Origin: Chionis minor
Lineage: Eukaryota > Chordata > Aves > Charadriiformes > Chionididae
Length of the DNA: 64,000 bases
Assembly: GCA_013398295.1 (NCBI GenBank)
Contig: VZSF01001213.1
Location: 62,250-126,249, forward strand
Reading direction: 5' to 3'
The translations under genes and the position numbers were made by a program. Below the pieces are notes generated by a model. That model searched no databases and had not been told where the DNA came from. It saw nothing but the letters and a program-made list of their open reading frames with translations. Shown here piece after piece: positions 11,074 through 23,129 of this stretch (within the stretch, counting starts at the first letter, position 1; every line of letters starts with the position of its first letter).

Positions 11074-14000
11074 TTTTTTTAAAATGTGTTTGAGGGTGTT
11101 TCGAGCAACTTTTTAACTTTTTATTTGCATAGTTAGAATATTAGTAGCAGTGTGGTGATACGTTTGGTTTTTGTCATCAGCTGTTCCCTCTGTATCCATT
11201 ACAAACAAATGCAGTTTTCCTAGGAAGAAAATGACTGCTCTTAAACGGTCTTTCACATCTAACATCATTCAGTGGATTCTTAGAGTGTAATTATGACTAG
11301 AAACATCAACAGGATAAAATATGTTAATCTCAAGGGAGTTATTTGCACTGGCCATCAATCTATCCTTTCTGTCGTGCGCTTTTCAGTTTAGATTACTCTT
11401 AGGCAAAGAGGCTGTAGTTTGATGTTTTGTCTCAATTCATTATGATTATAAATATCTTGGATAAAACAATGTAACAAACGACCACTTAAAAATGACTGAT
11501 GGCCCCATTCAGCAAGGCAGGGAGACCGTGAAGTTCTTTTGGTTTCATCTGGTGTCTAGTATTTATCAAGATGGGTCCCTTAACAGTCGATTGGCGGTTG
11601 ATATTTAATGAATGTTTCACAGTGTAAATAGATAGCAGGCAGTTTGCTGTCTGAAGCCCCGTCATATTCATAGGACAGATCTGCTTTTACTTAACTGTCA
11701 CTTAAAAATGTAAAACTTACGCTGAAACTCTAGAGAGGGAGGAGAACTTTCTCCCAAACTTTATATTCAGGAAAGGGAGGAGCAGCAGAGATTTTCTTTC
11801 TTTTTCTGGTTCTGCCACGTACTGTGCTGTCTCTTGCTCCCATCCTTTCCCGTCGGGTGCCGGTGTGCCTGATGCGCTGCTGGAGGCACCGCACACGGGG
11901 AGCGGTGTAGCACCCCCCCGGGTTCGCTCCGCTGGCTGAGCCCAGCTTGGAGTGGGGTGAGGTGGATTTGGAACTAATCCCCAGGGCTGCAAAATTGCCA
12001 AAGGCGTTTCCAACACTGCTTGTTCTCAAGGAGAAAAAGGCATTTAAGGTGCCTGCAATGAACCCCTTCAGCTTGAAGTGTTTGCATCGCATACGAGCTC
12101 ATTCCTAATTCCCTTTGCCTTTGTAAAATTAATGAATGATTTCTGGGAAGACCTCAGCGTTCCTATTAGGCTTTCCTTACAAATAGCAGTACAAAATTTG
12201 TTCTACACCACTACTTTCTTTATTCTGCTGGGCAGTTGCTTTCATAACCTAGATGGTTTCTTGTTTATGGGTCCCGGGTCTTGGCTCTGTTCCATTCATT
12301 TCCCAACTATTTTGGTGTATTTACATAGTGCCGTTCAGCAGCTGGCTTGGGGCAGGTATCCAAAGCACACACACATACACACACACACACACAAATCAGT
12401 TCATCAGAGTTGGGGCCAAATCATATCTAGTGCTTGGCTTGTGATCTGACCTTGTTTAAATCAAGCTGGAGTATGATTTTGGGGGCTTTGTCCTTCTGGC
12501 TTGTTCCTCCAGTGTGGATCAGTGGGCAGGCATCTATGGAGGTTAGTAATTGTTTCTTTGAGGTTTCATATATCAAAAATACAATATATTTTAGAAGTGT
12601 TATTTTAGTAGCTGAAGGTAGCTATGGTCTTCCTGCAGCCTTCAACTTCAGAAAGGCAATGGAAGTTGGCACAGAGGTGGGTTAGACTTTCTCTCTCAAA
12701 GTCTGGTCTACTGCAAAAGCCTGAAGCTTTGCTTTAAAATCAATAAATAAAGAGGCCTTTATATATAATAAATAAGGTTATATTTTCAAATAGTCAGCAC
12801 AGAGCTGCCCCAGAGGCTTTGCTAAGAATCAGGAGAAACATCTCTGGCCCAGCAACTGCTCAGCAGTGGTGTGCAGGGTTTGCATCCCAGTGGCTGCACA
12901 GATTTCTGCCCGGCTTGTGGCTGCTGTTGAATGTTTCAGGTGCATTGACGTCGTGGTAGTTCTTGAATTAAAATTATATTTATTAAGCAGTTTTTTGAGG
13001 CAGGAAGAGTGGAGCATCTCATAAAAAAAGCGTAGCAGCAACCTTCGTGTGCAATGATGTGTGGGGGAGGAAGGAGGCCCACTCGTGGGAGAGTAATTAG
13101 CTGAGAATTGACAAAATGTGACCAAAATATGGAATATTTCTAATACTGGAGTTCTTTTCACAGGGCATGTTGTTAAAATTACTAAATGTCATTTACAGCA
13201 AAGCTAGACCTCGCTGGTGTTGCCTAGATCGCTTGTGATGATGAGTCTGTGGTTAGTAAATTGTGAATCTGTGTGAAAGCTGTATTTAAGGATCTTCTTC
13301 AGCACCTATTGACGTAACTCAGTGCAGCAGAGTTAAACTGCTTTCTAAAGTTAATAGAGATATCCTTACAATTTTAGTTGGTGAATGTGTTGGCATCTCT
13401 TACTTGCATTACTTACTGCTGTTGATTGTAAGGCTTGGTGTGTCTGGTTACTTAACTTTGATTAGTTTATGTCATACAGAGCTTAAACACTTCCCGTGAT
13501 GAGTGTCCTCCTGTAACTGTCACTTTGGTTTTTAAAGTTTGGTTTGGTGTGTTTTTTAATTCATTTTGGGAGTGAAAAACAAACAAAAAAAACCCCTTGC
13601 CCTTGAAAAGTTTAGCCAGAGCTGAGAACAGAAGTAGCAAAAATCAGCCTGTGAGCATAAAATGACAAATTGCTTTATAATGCAGCCACAGACACCCTTG
13701 GTTCCCATTTCTGGTGTTTGAAATGCATGGTGTGTTGGTGTTCCTGTGCTGGGAGGGAGGGGAGGTGCACTACAAGCAGGGATCCTGCTTCTTGGGAGGC
13801 ATGGAAATGGGTGCTGCTCCCTCTTGTAGCTGCCAAAATGCATGTTGTAGACTAAGTGAAATAAAAGGATGGACGCAGCCCCCAGCCTAGGTGAGGAATT
13901 TTGATGTGAGCATTTCCTCACGCTGTGCTTGGTACCTGACGACTGCCAAGCCTAAATGTAGGACCTGCCGTATCTGCCTTGTGGAGTGCATCCACTTCAG

Positions 14001-17000
14001 GGAGCAGACTGTGGCCGTGGTGCGAACGATGCCGCATCCCTACACAGTCCATTAGCTGGGGTAAGCTCCCTGGTGTGCTACTGCCTTTGGGAGTTTGGGT
14101 GTCCTCCTGTACCGTTGTGGTGCTCCTCTCGCTCATTATTGTTGTTGTTGGAGATCATTGGAGGCCTATCAGTATGGTGTTTACATGGCATGAAAGTATC
14201 AGTTGTACGTTGTGGGCTCTGGCGTGAGGCTGTGCACTAGGTTCTGAGGAGGAAGGCTTGGAGGGCTCGGTAGGACTAGTCAAAGTGGCAGAGGTTTGTC
14301 CACACTGTTACTAGAAAAGCCTGGAACGACCAGTCCCTCAAGTCCGCAGGCCAGTTTTGGTTTTGGAGGAAGCTGGCTGGAGTAGTCCAGACCAGAGCTG
14401 GGAAGTGAGCAAAGTCTATTACTGGTTTAACTTAAGATCAGGAAATGCTTCCATTAATGTCCCAGCTCAGCATGCTTTGGTTCACCTTATAGTGTGATCT
14501 TGGGCTGCACAAGTGGCTTTTGGAAGAAACCAAACCTGGAGGTGTGCTTCAAAAGCTTACCTAATTCTGATTTCTCGTGGGCTGTTGAAAGACATAGGCT
14601 GTGGACATCTTCAGCGCAACTGAGAAGGTACCCTCCTGTTGCACAGCATTGCTTGCTGAGGGACACGCAGACCCGTGGTTCTGCTAGGTAAATGCTATGG
14701 GACCTCCCAGATGAGATAGTGCCTCGTCTCCCTTTGTTTAGTGGTGTTTTCAAACCAGCTTCTTCAGTTCCTCTTTCAGCCTCGATAGCTCTGGTGAGGA
14801 CTAATTGTGACAGGACAGAGTCCATAGGGAGCTGGATCTCAAAGGCCTGGATCCATTGCTTTCAACTTGAGTCCTTTTGCTGAAGGCCTCTGTCTTCCAC
14901 GAGTCAACAGACAAGAGTAGGCCTCTCCAGAGGGCGGTTCTTCCCATGGGATTTCTCTGTCCTCCCCGTAAGAACAGACATCCCCTCTGCCTGCAAGCTA
15001 CGGTGGTGCAGACATGGTGAACGCACCAGGCTCCACTTTGCTGGACTCGTTCTCCAGCCCTTGGGTTTTCAAAGCATCCCTTGAGCATCCCCGTTCTTGC
15101 AGCCTGACTTCTGTGCTGCGGCACATTCTCATGGGAATGAAAGAGCAGTCACCAGGCTCATTTCACCTTTTATTCCTAGAGCACTTAGAGAACAATTATA
15201 CTAATTCTAATAATGACTAAATTTATACTACTCTAGAGAGGGAAGCACAAGGCATTTAATTTCAAAGCTGTTTGACAAGACCATTTTGATGTGTGTATTT
15301 TCAGAAGTATGACACAAGTTTCCAAAGCGCCTAATGGGGAGAAAAATGTTTAAATTCATACTCTTGGGTTTTTGGTTTCCAAGAAGCTGAGTACTGTTCA
15401 GTTCTATTAGGCACGATCCATCAAATAAAACAAATTTAAGCCAGAGATTTACAGGGCTTACTACTTTTGCTTGTTTCTTAATGGCCTGTTTCTGATCATT
15501 AGTTATCAGGATGTAAGTGTTTGCATGGGAAAAAAAGGATACTTCTGTTGTGGGAGGTATTAATTCTCAGTACCATGAAGCAGCACAGCTAACTGCATTT
15601 TAGAGTTAATTGTTACTTCTCAGTGAGAAGGGAAAACCCCATGGTTCTCGGCCTGCACAGCGGTGCTGGTTAAGATGTGTTGAACCAAAAATGGAAATAC
15701 TACTTACGCTGTCCTGTTTTCCTTTTCCTTCATATCTGACAATAAACATCCAGCGCTAGAAATAAATGCATTTGGATTTTAGTATTTTTGACATGCCATG
15801 GAGGGGATCATGTCAAGCAATGGCAATTTGTCACTTCTCATATGAAGGCGTAGGAGAACGTGTTAGAACTCAGTCACTAGCACGTAAGGAGAAGGCAGTT
15901 TTTTTTTAATACTGATATCCACTGCTAACAGACTTGAATAATGATTCCACTGGATACGGTATTTCATATACCCAAGGACATGTGTCTAAAAGAGAAAATA
16001 AGCTCCTGGTATTAATCTAAATCTTGACCCGCTCTTACGCTTCCCACATGGCGCTTCGTGTGTAGTCCTGGTGATTCATTCAGCCTTTCTTTTGCAGAGG
16101 TTCAGTGATGAGTCGGGAAAGGGCAAGTTTTCACCTTTGAGGCTGTTACCTTTTTTTGAACCTTGCTATTTACTTAGGGTTTTTTGTTGTTGCTTCAGTT
16201 CAGTTTGATAGCAGTGTGCTAACAGCTGTGACTGCTACGGTCAGCTGTGATGGATATGTGGGCATAGCTCAAGTGAAAGCAAAAGCCTTGGTTTTTAAAT
16301 GTTGTAGTTGAGTATGTTCTGGGTTTTTGCCTAAATTCCCAAATAATACAGAAATGTTTCAGTATTCATATTAGGAAAAAAACCCAACAAACAAACCCCC
16401 CAAAGATATCATAGAAATAGTGAGATCTAAAGCATTATTTTTATCTTGGCTTTATTTTGACGCTTTTAGATGAGATGGTGCAAGCCCCAAAACCCAAACA
16501 TTTGGAGTTAAGTCTTGAGTTTTCATGTAAAACTGTACAAGCTTGGGCTTTGGTGGTTATGAAGAGACATGACAGTGAGAATCCCTCTTGCAAATTAAGA
16601 AGTAAGGAGTTTCTGTTGGTCTTAGGAAGATGAAAATTAACTTAGATGTGTAGGTCGTCTTATTAAGTGCAGTGGAACTGAGATGATGTTTGCTGAACTA
16701 CTCTTTGGAGATTTACATAATGGATGAGATACAGGAGCTCCAGGCGGCATGACAGTGGAGTTTATTTTATCGCAGAATGTAAAACAAGTGAATTGCCTTA
16801 ATAATCTCTGCAGAAAGCAAGGATAATCTTCTTTTATATGCAGAAAAAGAGCCAGAGAGTTCATAATATGAACTATTCATAGTACATGGCTATTCATGCA
16901 CAAGGAGCCAAACCTTTCTTTTGAATAATCTGAATCCCTTTAACTATCGTACTGTCTTATTCAGGACTTTTAAAGCTCTTCAGGAACAGCAAGCAACGTG

Positions 17001-18018
17001 CATCCCTGTGAAAATACGGCTTTTACGCAGTAAAAATATACTATCTGCTGATAATTCATGGCTTGATAAAAGAGGCTCATAAGAGGCTGGGTAATTATCC
17101 TAACTGCTACGTATTTAAATATATGGAAAGCATTTATAAACCAAGCTCACCTACTATTTATTTCTATAGTGGTAATAATAGTAATTTCAAAAGTTTTAGA
17201 ACCTTCATAATTTCAAAGTGGGTGTATGTTGGAAAGAAGTTTTAATATTAAGAGGTTTCAGGCTTTAATTTACTCAAACCAGTTCACCCACTTTGGTTGG
17301 TGTGGGTGGTTTTTTCTACCTCAGCTGATGATATCTTTTCAGCATAGAAAATGGACAAAGGAACACAGGGAAAAGTAGGATAGTTAAATGTAGACAGTAA
17401 TAACAACACCCAACTCCTATTGTGTGCTTCTCAACCGTGTATTTGGCTTCAAGCAAGAATTTGCCTATTACTTTACTCTGAATATAAATGTGCCATTACT
17501 CTTTGATCTGTAGCAACAGTTTGTTATGATCAAGGCTACTTACCACTTTTGCCTCAAGGAAGAGATTTACTGTTGGGCATAGCAGGTTTCCAAAAGAGTG
17601 AATGATGTCCTTAGTTTCTGGTTTCTATGAGCTATATGGAGCTTAAGAATCCTTTTGTATTAACCTGATGTCAATTGCTACTACTTTTAGAAAAGTCTGG
17701 GCAGGTAATTCATCATACAGAAACGTAGGCACTTGTTTGCCTAATAGGAAACCAGGCTACTGGAAAAAAGGGATAATTTAATGAGTTGAGCATTCCATGA
17801 GCAGGGTTAGTTTCTGATTTTGTTCATGAAAAAACTTATAATATTTCTAGTGATTTCAGTGGTAATGGACAATACCTAGTCAATCTACTGAATATGCTGT
17901 GCTTAATTCCAAGATGCAGGCTTGGGCTAGTTCTGTCATATTTACTCTGGATACTGGATAGAGGTTATTTATCGGTTGATGTACAAAGTTAGATTTTTCT
18001 TTAAACCAGTTTCTTTTT
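11074..18018. other. Intronic DNA, no transposon recognised
   Basis: About 6.9 kb without a recognisable LINE copy or exon. It contains the (CA)n run at 12365-12393, an A/C-rich patch at about 16376-16402 and AT-rich unique sequence. The frames in it are short and lack conserved motifs. Confidence 0.55.
12365..12393. repeat. (CA)n microsatellite
   Basis: About fourteen CA units with one interruption (a T for a C near 12376). Likely polymorphic. Confidence 0.95.
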
Positions 18019-19052
18019 CTGGCTGGGTTTTTCGATGGCAGGGCCCAAAGAGTGGTGGTGAATGGAGTGAAATCCAGTTGGTGGCAGGTCACAAGTGGTG
18101 TTCCCCAGGGATTGGTATTGGGGCAGGCTCTGTTTAATATCTTTATCAATGACCTGGACGAGGGGATTGAGTGCACCCTCAGTAAGATTGCAGACAACAC
18201 CAAGTTGGGCGGGAGTGTTGACCTGCTTGATGGGGCAGGATGGCCCTACAGAGGGATCTGGACAGGCTGGATCAATGGGCCAAGGCCAAGTATTGGGTCC
18301 TGCACTTGGGTCACAACAACCCCATGCAGCTCTACAGGCTTGGGGAGGAGTGGCTGGAACGCTGCTTGGCAGAAAAGGACCTGGGGATATTGGTCAACAG
18401 CTGGCTGAATATGAACCAGCAGTGAGCCCAGGTGGCCAAGAAGGCCAACACCGTCCTGGCTTGTACCAGGAATAGTGTGGCAAGAAGGACTAGGGAAGTG
18501 ACTGACCCCTGTACTCGGCACTGGTGAGGCCCCATCTCGAATACTCTGTTCAGTTTTAGGCCCCTCACTACAAGAAAGACATTGAGGTGCTGGAGCGTGT
18601 CCAGAGAAGGGCAACAAAGCTGGTGAGGGCTCTAGAGAACAAGTCCTGTGAGGAGCAGCTGAGAGAGTTGGGATTGTTTAGCCTGGAGAAGAGAAGGTTG
18701 AGGGGAGACCTTATCACTCTCTACAACTACCTGAAAGGAGGTTGTAGCGAGGTGGGGGTCGGTCTCTTCTCCCAAATAACAGGCAATAGGACAAGAGGAA
18801 ATGGCCTCAAGTTGTGCCAGGGGAGGTTTAGGTTGGATATTAGGAAAAATGTCTTCAGGAAAAGGGCTGTTAAACATTGGAAGAAGCTGTCCAGGGAAGT
18901 GGTGGAATTGCCATCCCTGGAGGTGTTTAAAAGACGGGTAGAAGTGGTGCTGAGGTATATGGTTTAGTAGTAACTTGGCAGTGTTAGGTTTATGGTTGGA
19001 CTCCATGATCTTAAAGGTCTCTTCCAACCATAATGATTCTATGATTCTAGTA
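18019..19052 (+). mobile_element. CR1 LINE, 5'-truncated, dead reverse transcriptase
   Basis: About 1.03 kb from within the reverse-transcriptase domain to the 3' tail ('atgattctatgattctag'). Between 18052 and about 18240 the frame reads SGVPQG, then FINDLDEG. The catalytic block is IADN at 18187-18198, where an active CR1 enzyme has two adjacent aspartates, so the second catalytic aspartate is lost. The frame then breaks by indels; the C-terminal part is open again in another frame at 18587-18967. The copy belongs to the same subfamily as 56490-58074, sharing 'ggtttatggttggactc' and 'aaggtctcttccaacc' near the tail. Confidence 0.95.
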
Positions 19053-20882
19053 AACCATTTTTGTTTAGACATAAGTCTGTATCAGTAACAGTTACTGCAG
19101 TATGCAAAGGAGGGCACCAAAGTAATAACCCATTTGCTTATATTTACTGGGTTCTAACCACATTGTGGTCTGGTGGGACCAGAGTCTGAGGAATATTTTA
19201 TAAGGACAAAAAGAATTGTTTTCACCCGAAAGTGTTTTAAAACATTGAAATTCTTCCACCGTGGTGGCTCTCAACTCTCCCGTGTGGGGATCTTTAGAGT
19301 AAATAAATAAAAGATCACACCAGGCAAATGTGATTTAAAGTGTCTGTAACTGTTCCCCGAACAGTGCTAAAATCCTAAATAAGATATGAGCAAGGCAGGC
19401 GAGGGGAAAAGTTCACTTCAACCTCCAGACTTTCTGACACACTACACAGCACCAGACCTTAAAGACACAGAAGAGGATCCTGAAGAGTTGTGGTGTCTGA
19501 AGGAGCCCTCTGGTTAGGACAGCTTCCTCATACCCTGCTTCTCCACAGTTTACTTGACTTCGGGATGCACGTACATTCCTCTCAGAGAGAAGTCTCTCAC
19601 TTCTAATCCAAACATGAGTGACCTAAAAATCTTTGCCTACATGCGTATCTAGTAAGTCAGAAGTGTTTTTCCATATGTGGCTGAGATAATGTTGCGTTTG
19701 CAAATGAACCTAAATGCCAGCTATCGTGGCTGTGGTTGTTTTTTAAATTGACGTTTGTTTAGTTAAAATTCCTGAAGCTTTCAGTTGGAAAATTTTACAA
19801 GTTGTAAAAATTTTAAAGGGCAAAAAGAGTAAGCATCTACGGTGGCTTGTGTTGTCGTAGCATGGAGGTATCTGCCTCCTTTGCTTCTTTCTGAGACAGT
19901 AGCTCAAGAATGCTTATTACATTTGAAATCATGAACCCATATTTCTTGCTAGTGAGGAGCGAAGCCGGTCTTTGCCATCCCGCATTGGCTTGGACTGCTT
20001 TGAACCTTGGGGAAACGTTCCAGGAAGCCAGCCAGGATTTTGCCCTGTGCAATCGCTTGTTACTAACCTCTTTGTAGGCCGTTCAACATGATGAGCATGT
20101 GAACTGCTTAACGAGTGTCTTGCAAAATTTCAACTAAAATTATCCAGTCCATGCATAAACCTTTACATCTGATCCTAGAGTAGTTGTATGGCAGCTGATC
20201 ATGGTAAAAATGTGAAGGATTACTTAGTAATGTATTTTAAAAGGCTTGCTTTGCCTGAGTAGCATTCTACACGGCTTGATAATTAGATACAGTCATAACA
20301 GTATTAACAGTGATCTCTTGAATTTGTCTAGTAGTTCCTCACAGTTGATCAGCAGTATGACATCTTTTTTTTCTTCCCAGTTTTTGTGTTTTCAGGTTAC
20401 TACTTAATTTTGTGTTTTAGAATAATAAACATAATCCATTGATCTTGCAGGTGTTCTTTAAGGTTGAAAATAGATTCAGAGTTCTGCTGGTTTTCAGGTA
20501 AATGGCCACTCACAGAGAGTTGTCGTTACTCTAAAAAAATCCCAAACAACAAAGAACGAAAAACCTCAACCAACCAAACAACAGAAACAATCCCAAAACA
20601 CCCACCTGAATGTTTAGGGGACTATTTTAAACTTAAGAATAAATGATAAATTTATTGTTCCTAGTACCAAATAGGTGATAAAATTACCATGCTTTTTTCC
20701 CTATAATTCTTGAAATGCAGAACTTATTAATATCTTCAGACAATAATAAAGCATACCTCCACACACCTAAGGCATACGCATCCATACAGAAGTTGGATGG
20801 AGGCTCAGTGTTGATTGCGCTGAGCCAGGGGATGGACATCGGAGGAAACAGCACCAACAATGACATAGCTGTGGTGCTGTTG
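19053..20882. other. Intronic DNA, nothing recognised
   Basis: Unique-looking AT-rich intron between two CR1 copies. An A/C-rich low-complexity patch lies at about 20531-20600. No exon or RNA gene was seen. Confidence 0.55.
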
Positions 20883-21426
20883 AAGGAGGTGACTCTCCCC
20901 CTCTGCTCCGCTCTGGTGAAACCCCACCTGAAATACTGCGTCCAGCTCTGGAGCACTCAACATTAGAAGGACATGGTCCTGTTGGAGCGGGTGATGATCA
21001 GAGGGCTGGAATACCTCTCCTGTGAGGACAGGCTGAGAGAGTTGGGTTTGTTCAGCCTGGAGAAGAGAAGGCTCTGGGGACACCTTATAGCAGCCTTCCA
21101 GTATTTGAAAGGGGGCTACAAGAAAGCTGGAGAGGAGCTTTTTACAAGGGCATGTAGTGATAGCATGAGGGGTAATGGCTTCAAACTGGAAGAGGGTAGG
21201 TTTAGATTAGATCTCAGGAAGAAATTCTTTACTCTGAGGGTGGTGAGACACTGGAACAGGTTGCCCAGGGAAGTTGTGGAAGTCCCATCCCCGGAAGTGT
21301 TCAAGGCCAGGCTGGAGGAGGCTTTGAGCAACGTGGTCTAATGGGAGGTGTCCCTGCCCATGGCAGGGGGTTTGGAACTAGATGATCTTTAAGGTCCATT
21401 CCAGCCTAAACCATTCTATGATTCAT
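20883..21426 (+). mobile_element. CR1 LINE 3' part, second subfamily
   Basis: A 5'-truncated CR1 from the region encoding the C-terminal third of the reverse-transcriptase protein to the tail ('aaaccattctatgattcat'). The stretch 20973-21341 is open and reads [12 protein letters not shown] and [15 protein letters not shown], the usual C-terminal CR1 blocks. An in-frame TAG in the upstream part and a short deletion mark it as inactive. The 3' UTR holds 'gtccctgcccatggcagg', shared with the 23.1-24.9 kb copy, so the two belong to one subfamily. Confidence 0.94.
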
Positions 21427-22861
21427 CACAAAACGTGAGCTAGATACCTGACAGATTCTTCAAGCTGAAGTCCTGTGAGGAGTGATTTTTAAGAAAAGCT
21501 ATATTTTCCTGAAATAATTCTTAGAATTCTTTTTTATTTTACATGTGCACTGGTGACTAGACATGAGCTTTCAACATGAAAAGCATTCTTGTGAATCTTC
21601 CACACTGATTGAGGAAATTACTCCCCAGATTTGTGTCCAGCATCATTCAGTGTCTGATAAACACTGCTCTTGAAACCACTGTGGCTTTGATTTTAGTGGT
21701 TAGAATATTTTAGTAATGTTTATTGAATTTCAGCATCCAGAATGATGATGGAGGCAGTTTGTCACATTAGTAATGTTAGTGGTCCGAATCTCTTCAGAAA
21801 GATGCAGTACACATAACACTCCATGCTTGTGCAGAAATCATTGCTTAAAAATATGAGCAGCTTAACCCATCCAGTTCTTGTGGTGCAAAGTAAATCTAAT
21901 AAAAGCATTTTATTCTATGTGAGACATAGCTAGTGTGGACAGGAAATCGTTTTCATCATTTTACACAGTATAACTAAGCCACGTGTTGGGAATAAATATG
22001 CGATTTATACAGGCACGATTTCTTATTATGTCTTAATGAGAAACATTAAATATATTACTATGACTCAGGGCTTGACACATGCTGTAAAGGCTATGTATGA
22101 TGCCAAACAACCAATTATCTCAGTGCATTATTTCTTGAAAGCCTTGACATGGGTAAGGTCACTATACATTTTTAATGGGAGTGTGATGCTAGGTTATAAA
22201 AAGATAATACAAATAACAATACTTTGTTAGATCTTCCTGCTGCGTGATGTATAATCAGGTGCACTGACTTAAAGAACACTAATGAGGATTTAAAGACCCA
22301 GCAGGGGCACATTTAGCAGTCACACACAATTCTGTTAACTGCTTTTGCATAGGGCACCTCTGATGCAAGGTGGAGTTCAACAGTAGGTAGAAATACATAG
22401 TTTTATTGTATAGCTTGCTGTAATTGTAATACTTCTATGTATTTCAGTGAGAGTAGCAATAACTCGCAATGTTCTGGTGCTTTGCTGGGCATTATAGTCT
22501 GGCTGTGGTTTTTACCATTCATGAAATCAGCCAGGGATGGTGGTACGCATGGACAGACTGTACTGCTGCATTTTTAGCGATGAGGTGATGACTGAGGGAA
22601 ACAAAGGAAAAGGGCTCTGAAGGTACCATTTGAACTCCACGCTAAGCTGTAGGTGCTGTGTGCTGACCATCTCATTTACCTCTGGCGTAAATCACAGGGA
22701 GTGAAATGCTGCAGAAGAATAGACAGTGGCCCACCTAGCTTAAGGTCCCTTTTGGGCAGTGATCCGTACCAGGTACTTGGCAGAAGAATGTCAATTCATT
22801 CTTGAGTGCGAGTCTCGAGACTTGAATCCTGTTGTTTAACTTTCATGTTTTTTGGCATGTA
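21427..22861. other. Intronic DNA, nothing recognised
   Basis: AT-rich sequence without a recognised transposon body or exon. A stretch at about 22730-22780 ('cccacctagcttaaggtccc...') faintly resembles the ancient repeat annotated just downstream, but is too diverged to call. Confidence 0.5.
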
Positions 22862-23000
22862 TTATACTCAAAGACATAGGAATATAAACATGGCCGTTTT
22901 CTGTCAGAGCAAAGGACCATCTACCTTCCTCTAACAACAGTCAGTAACAGATGGATACTTGGGGAAAGGATGTAGCAAGCTTATGTGTGAGTGATGGTGT
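22862..23000 (+). repeat. Ancient interspersed repeat, copy 1
   Basis: The core at 22903-22920 reads 'gtcagagcaaaggaccat', preceded by a 'taggaatataaacatggcc' block. The same layout recurs, more diverged, at 49084-49180 and 55799-56044. From memory it resembles an old repeat common in birds, turtles and crocodilians (core 'gtcagaccaaaggtccat'). I cannot name the family without a database search. Orientation is given relative to that core. Confidence 0.45.
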
Positions 23001-23129
23001 TGCCCTGGCACATCTTCCAAGTTTGCAAAATATCTAGGGCACAAACACTTTCATAGTCAGTTGTATCTGCATTTGCATTCTTAGCTCTTGATAAAAGAAT
23101 CTGTAGAAGAGTCCAGTTGTTTTTTAACC

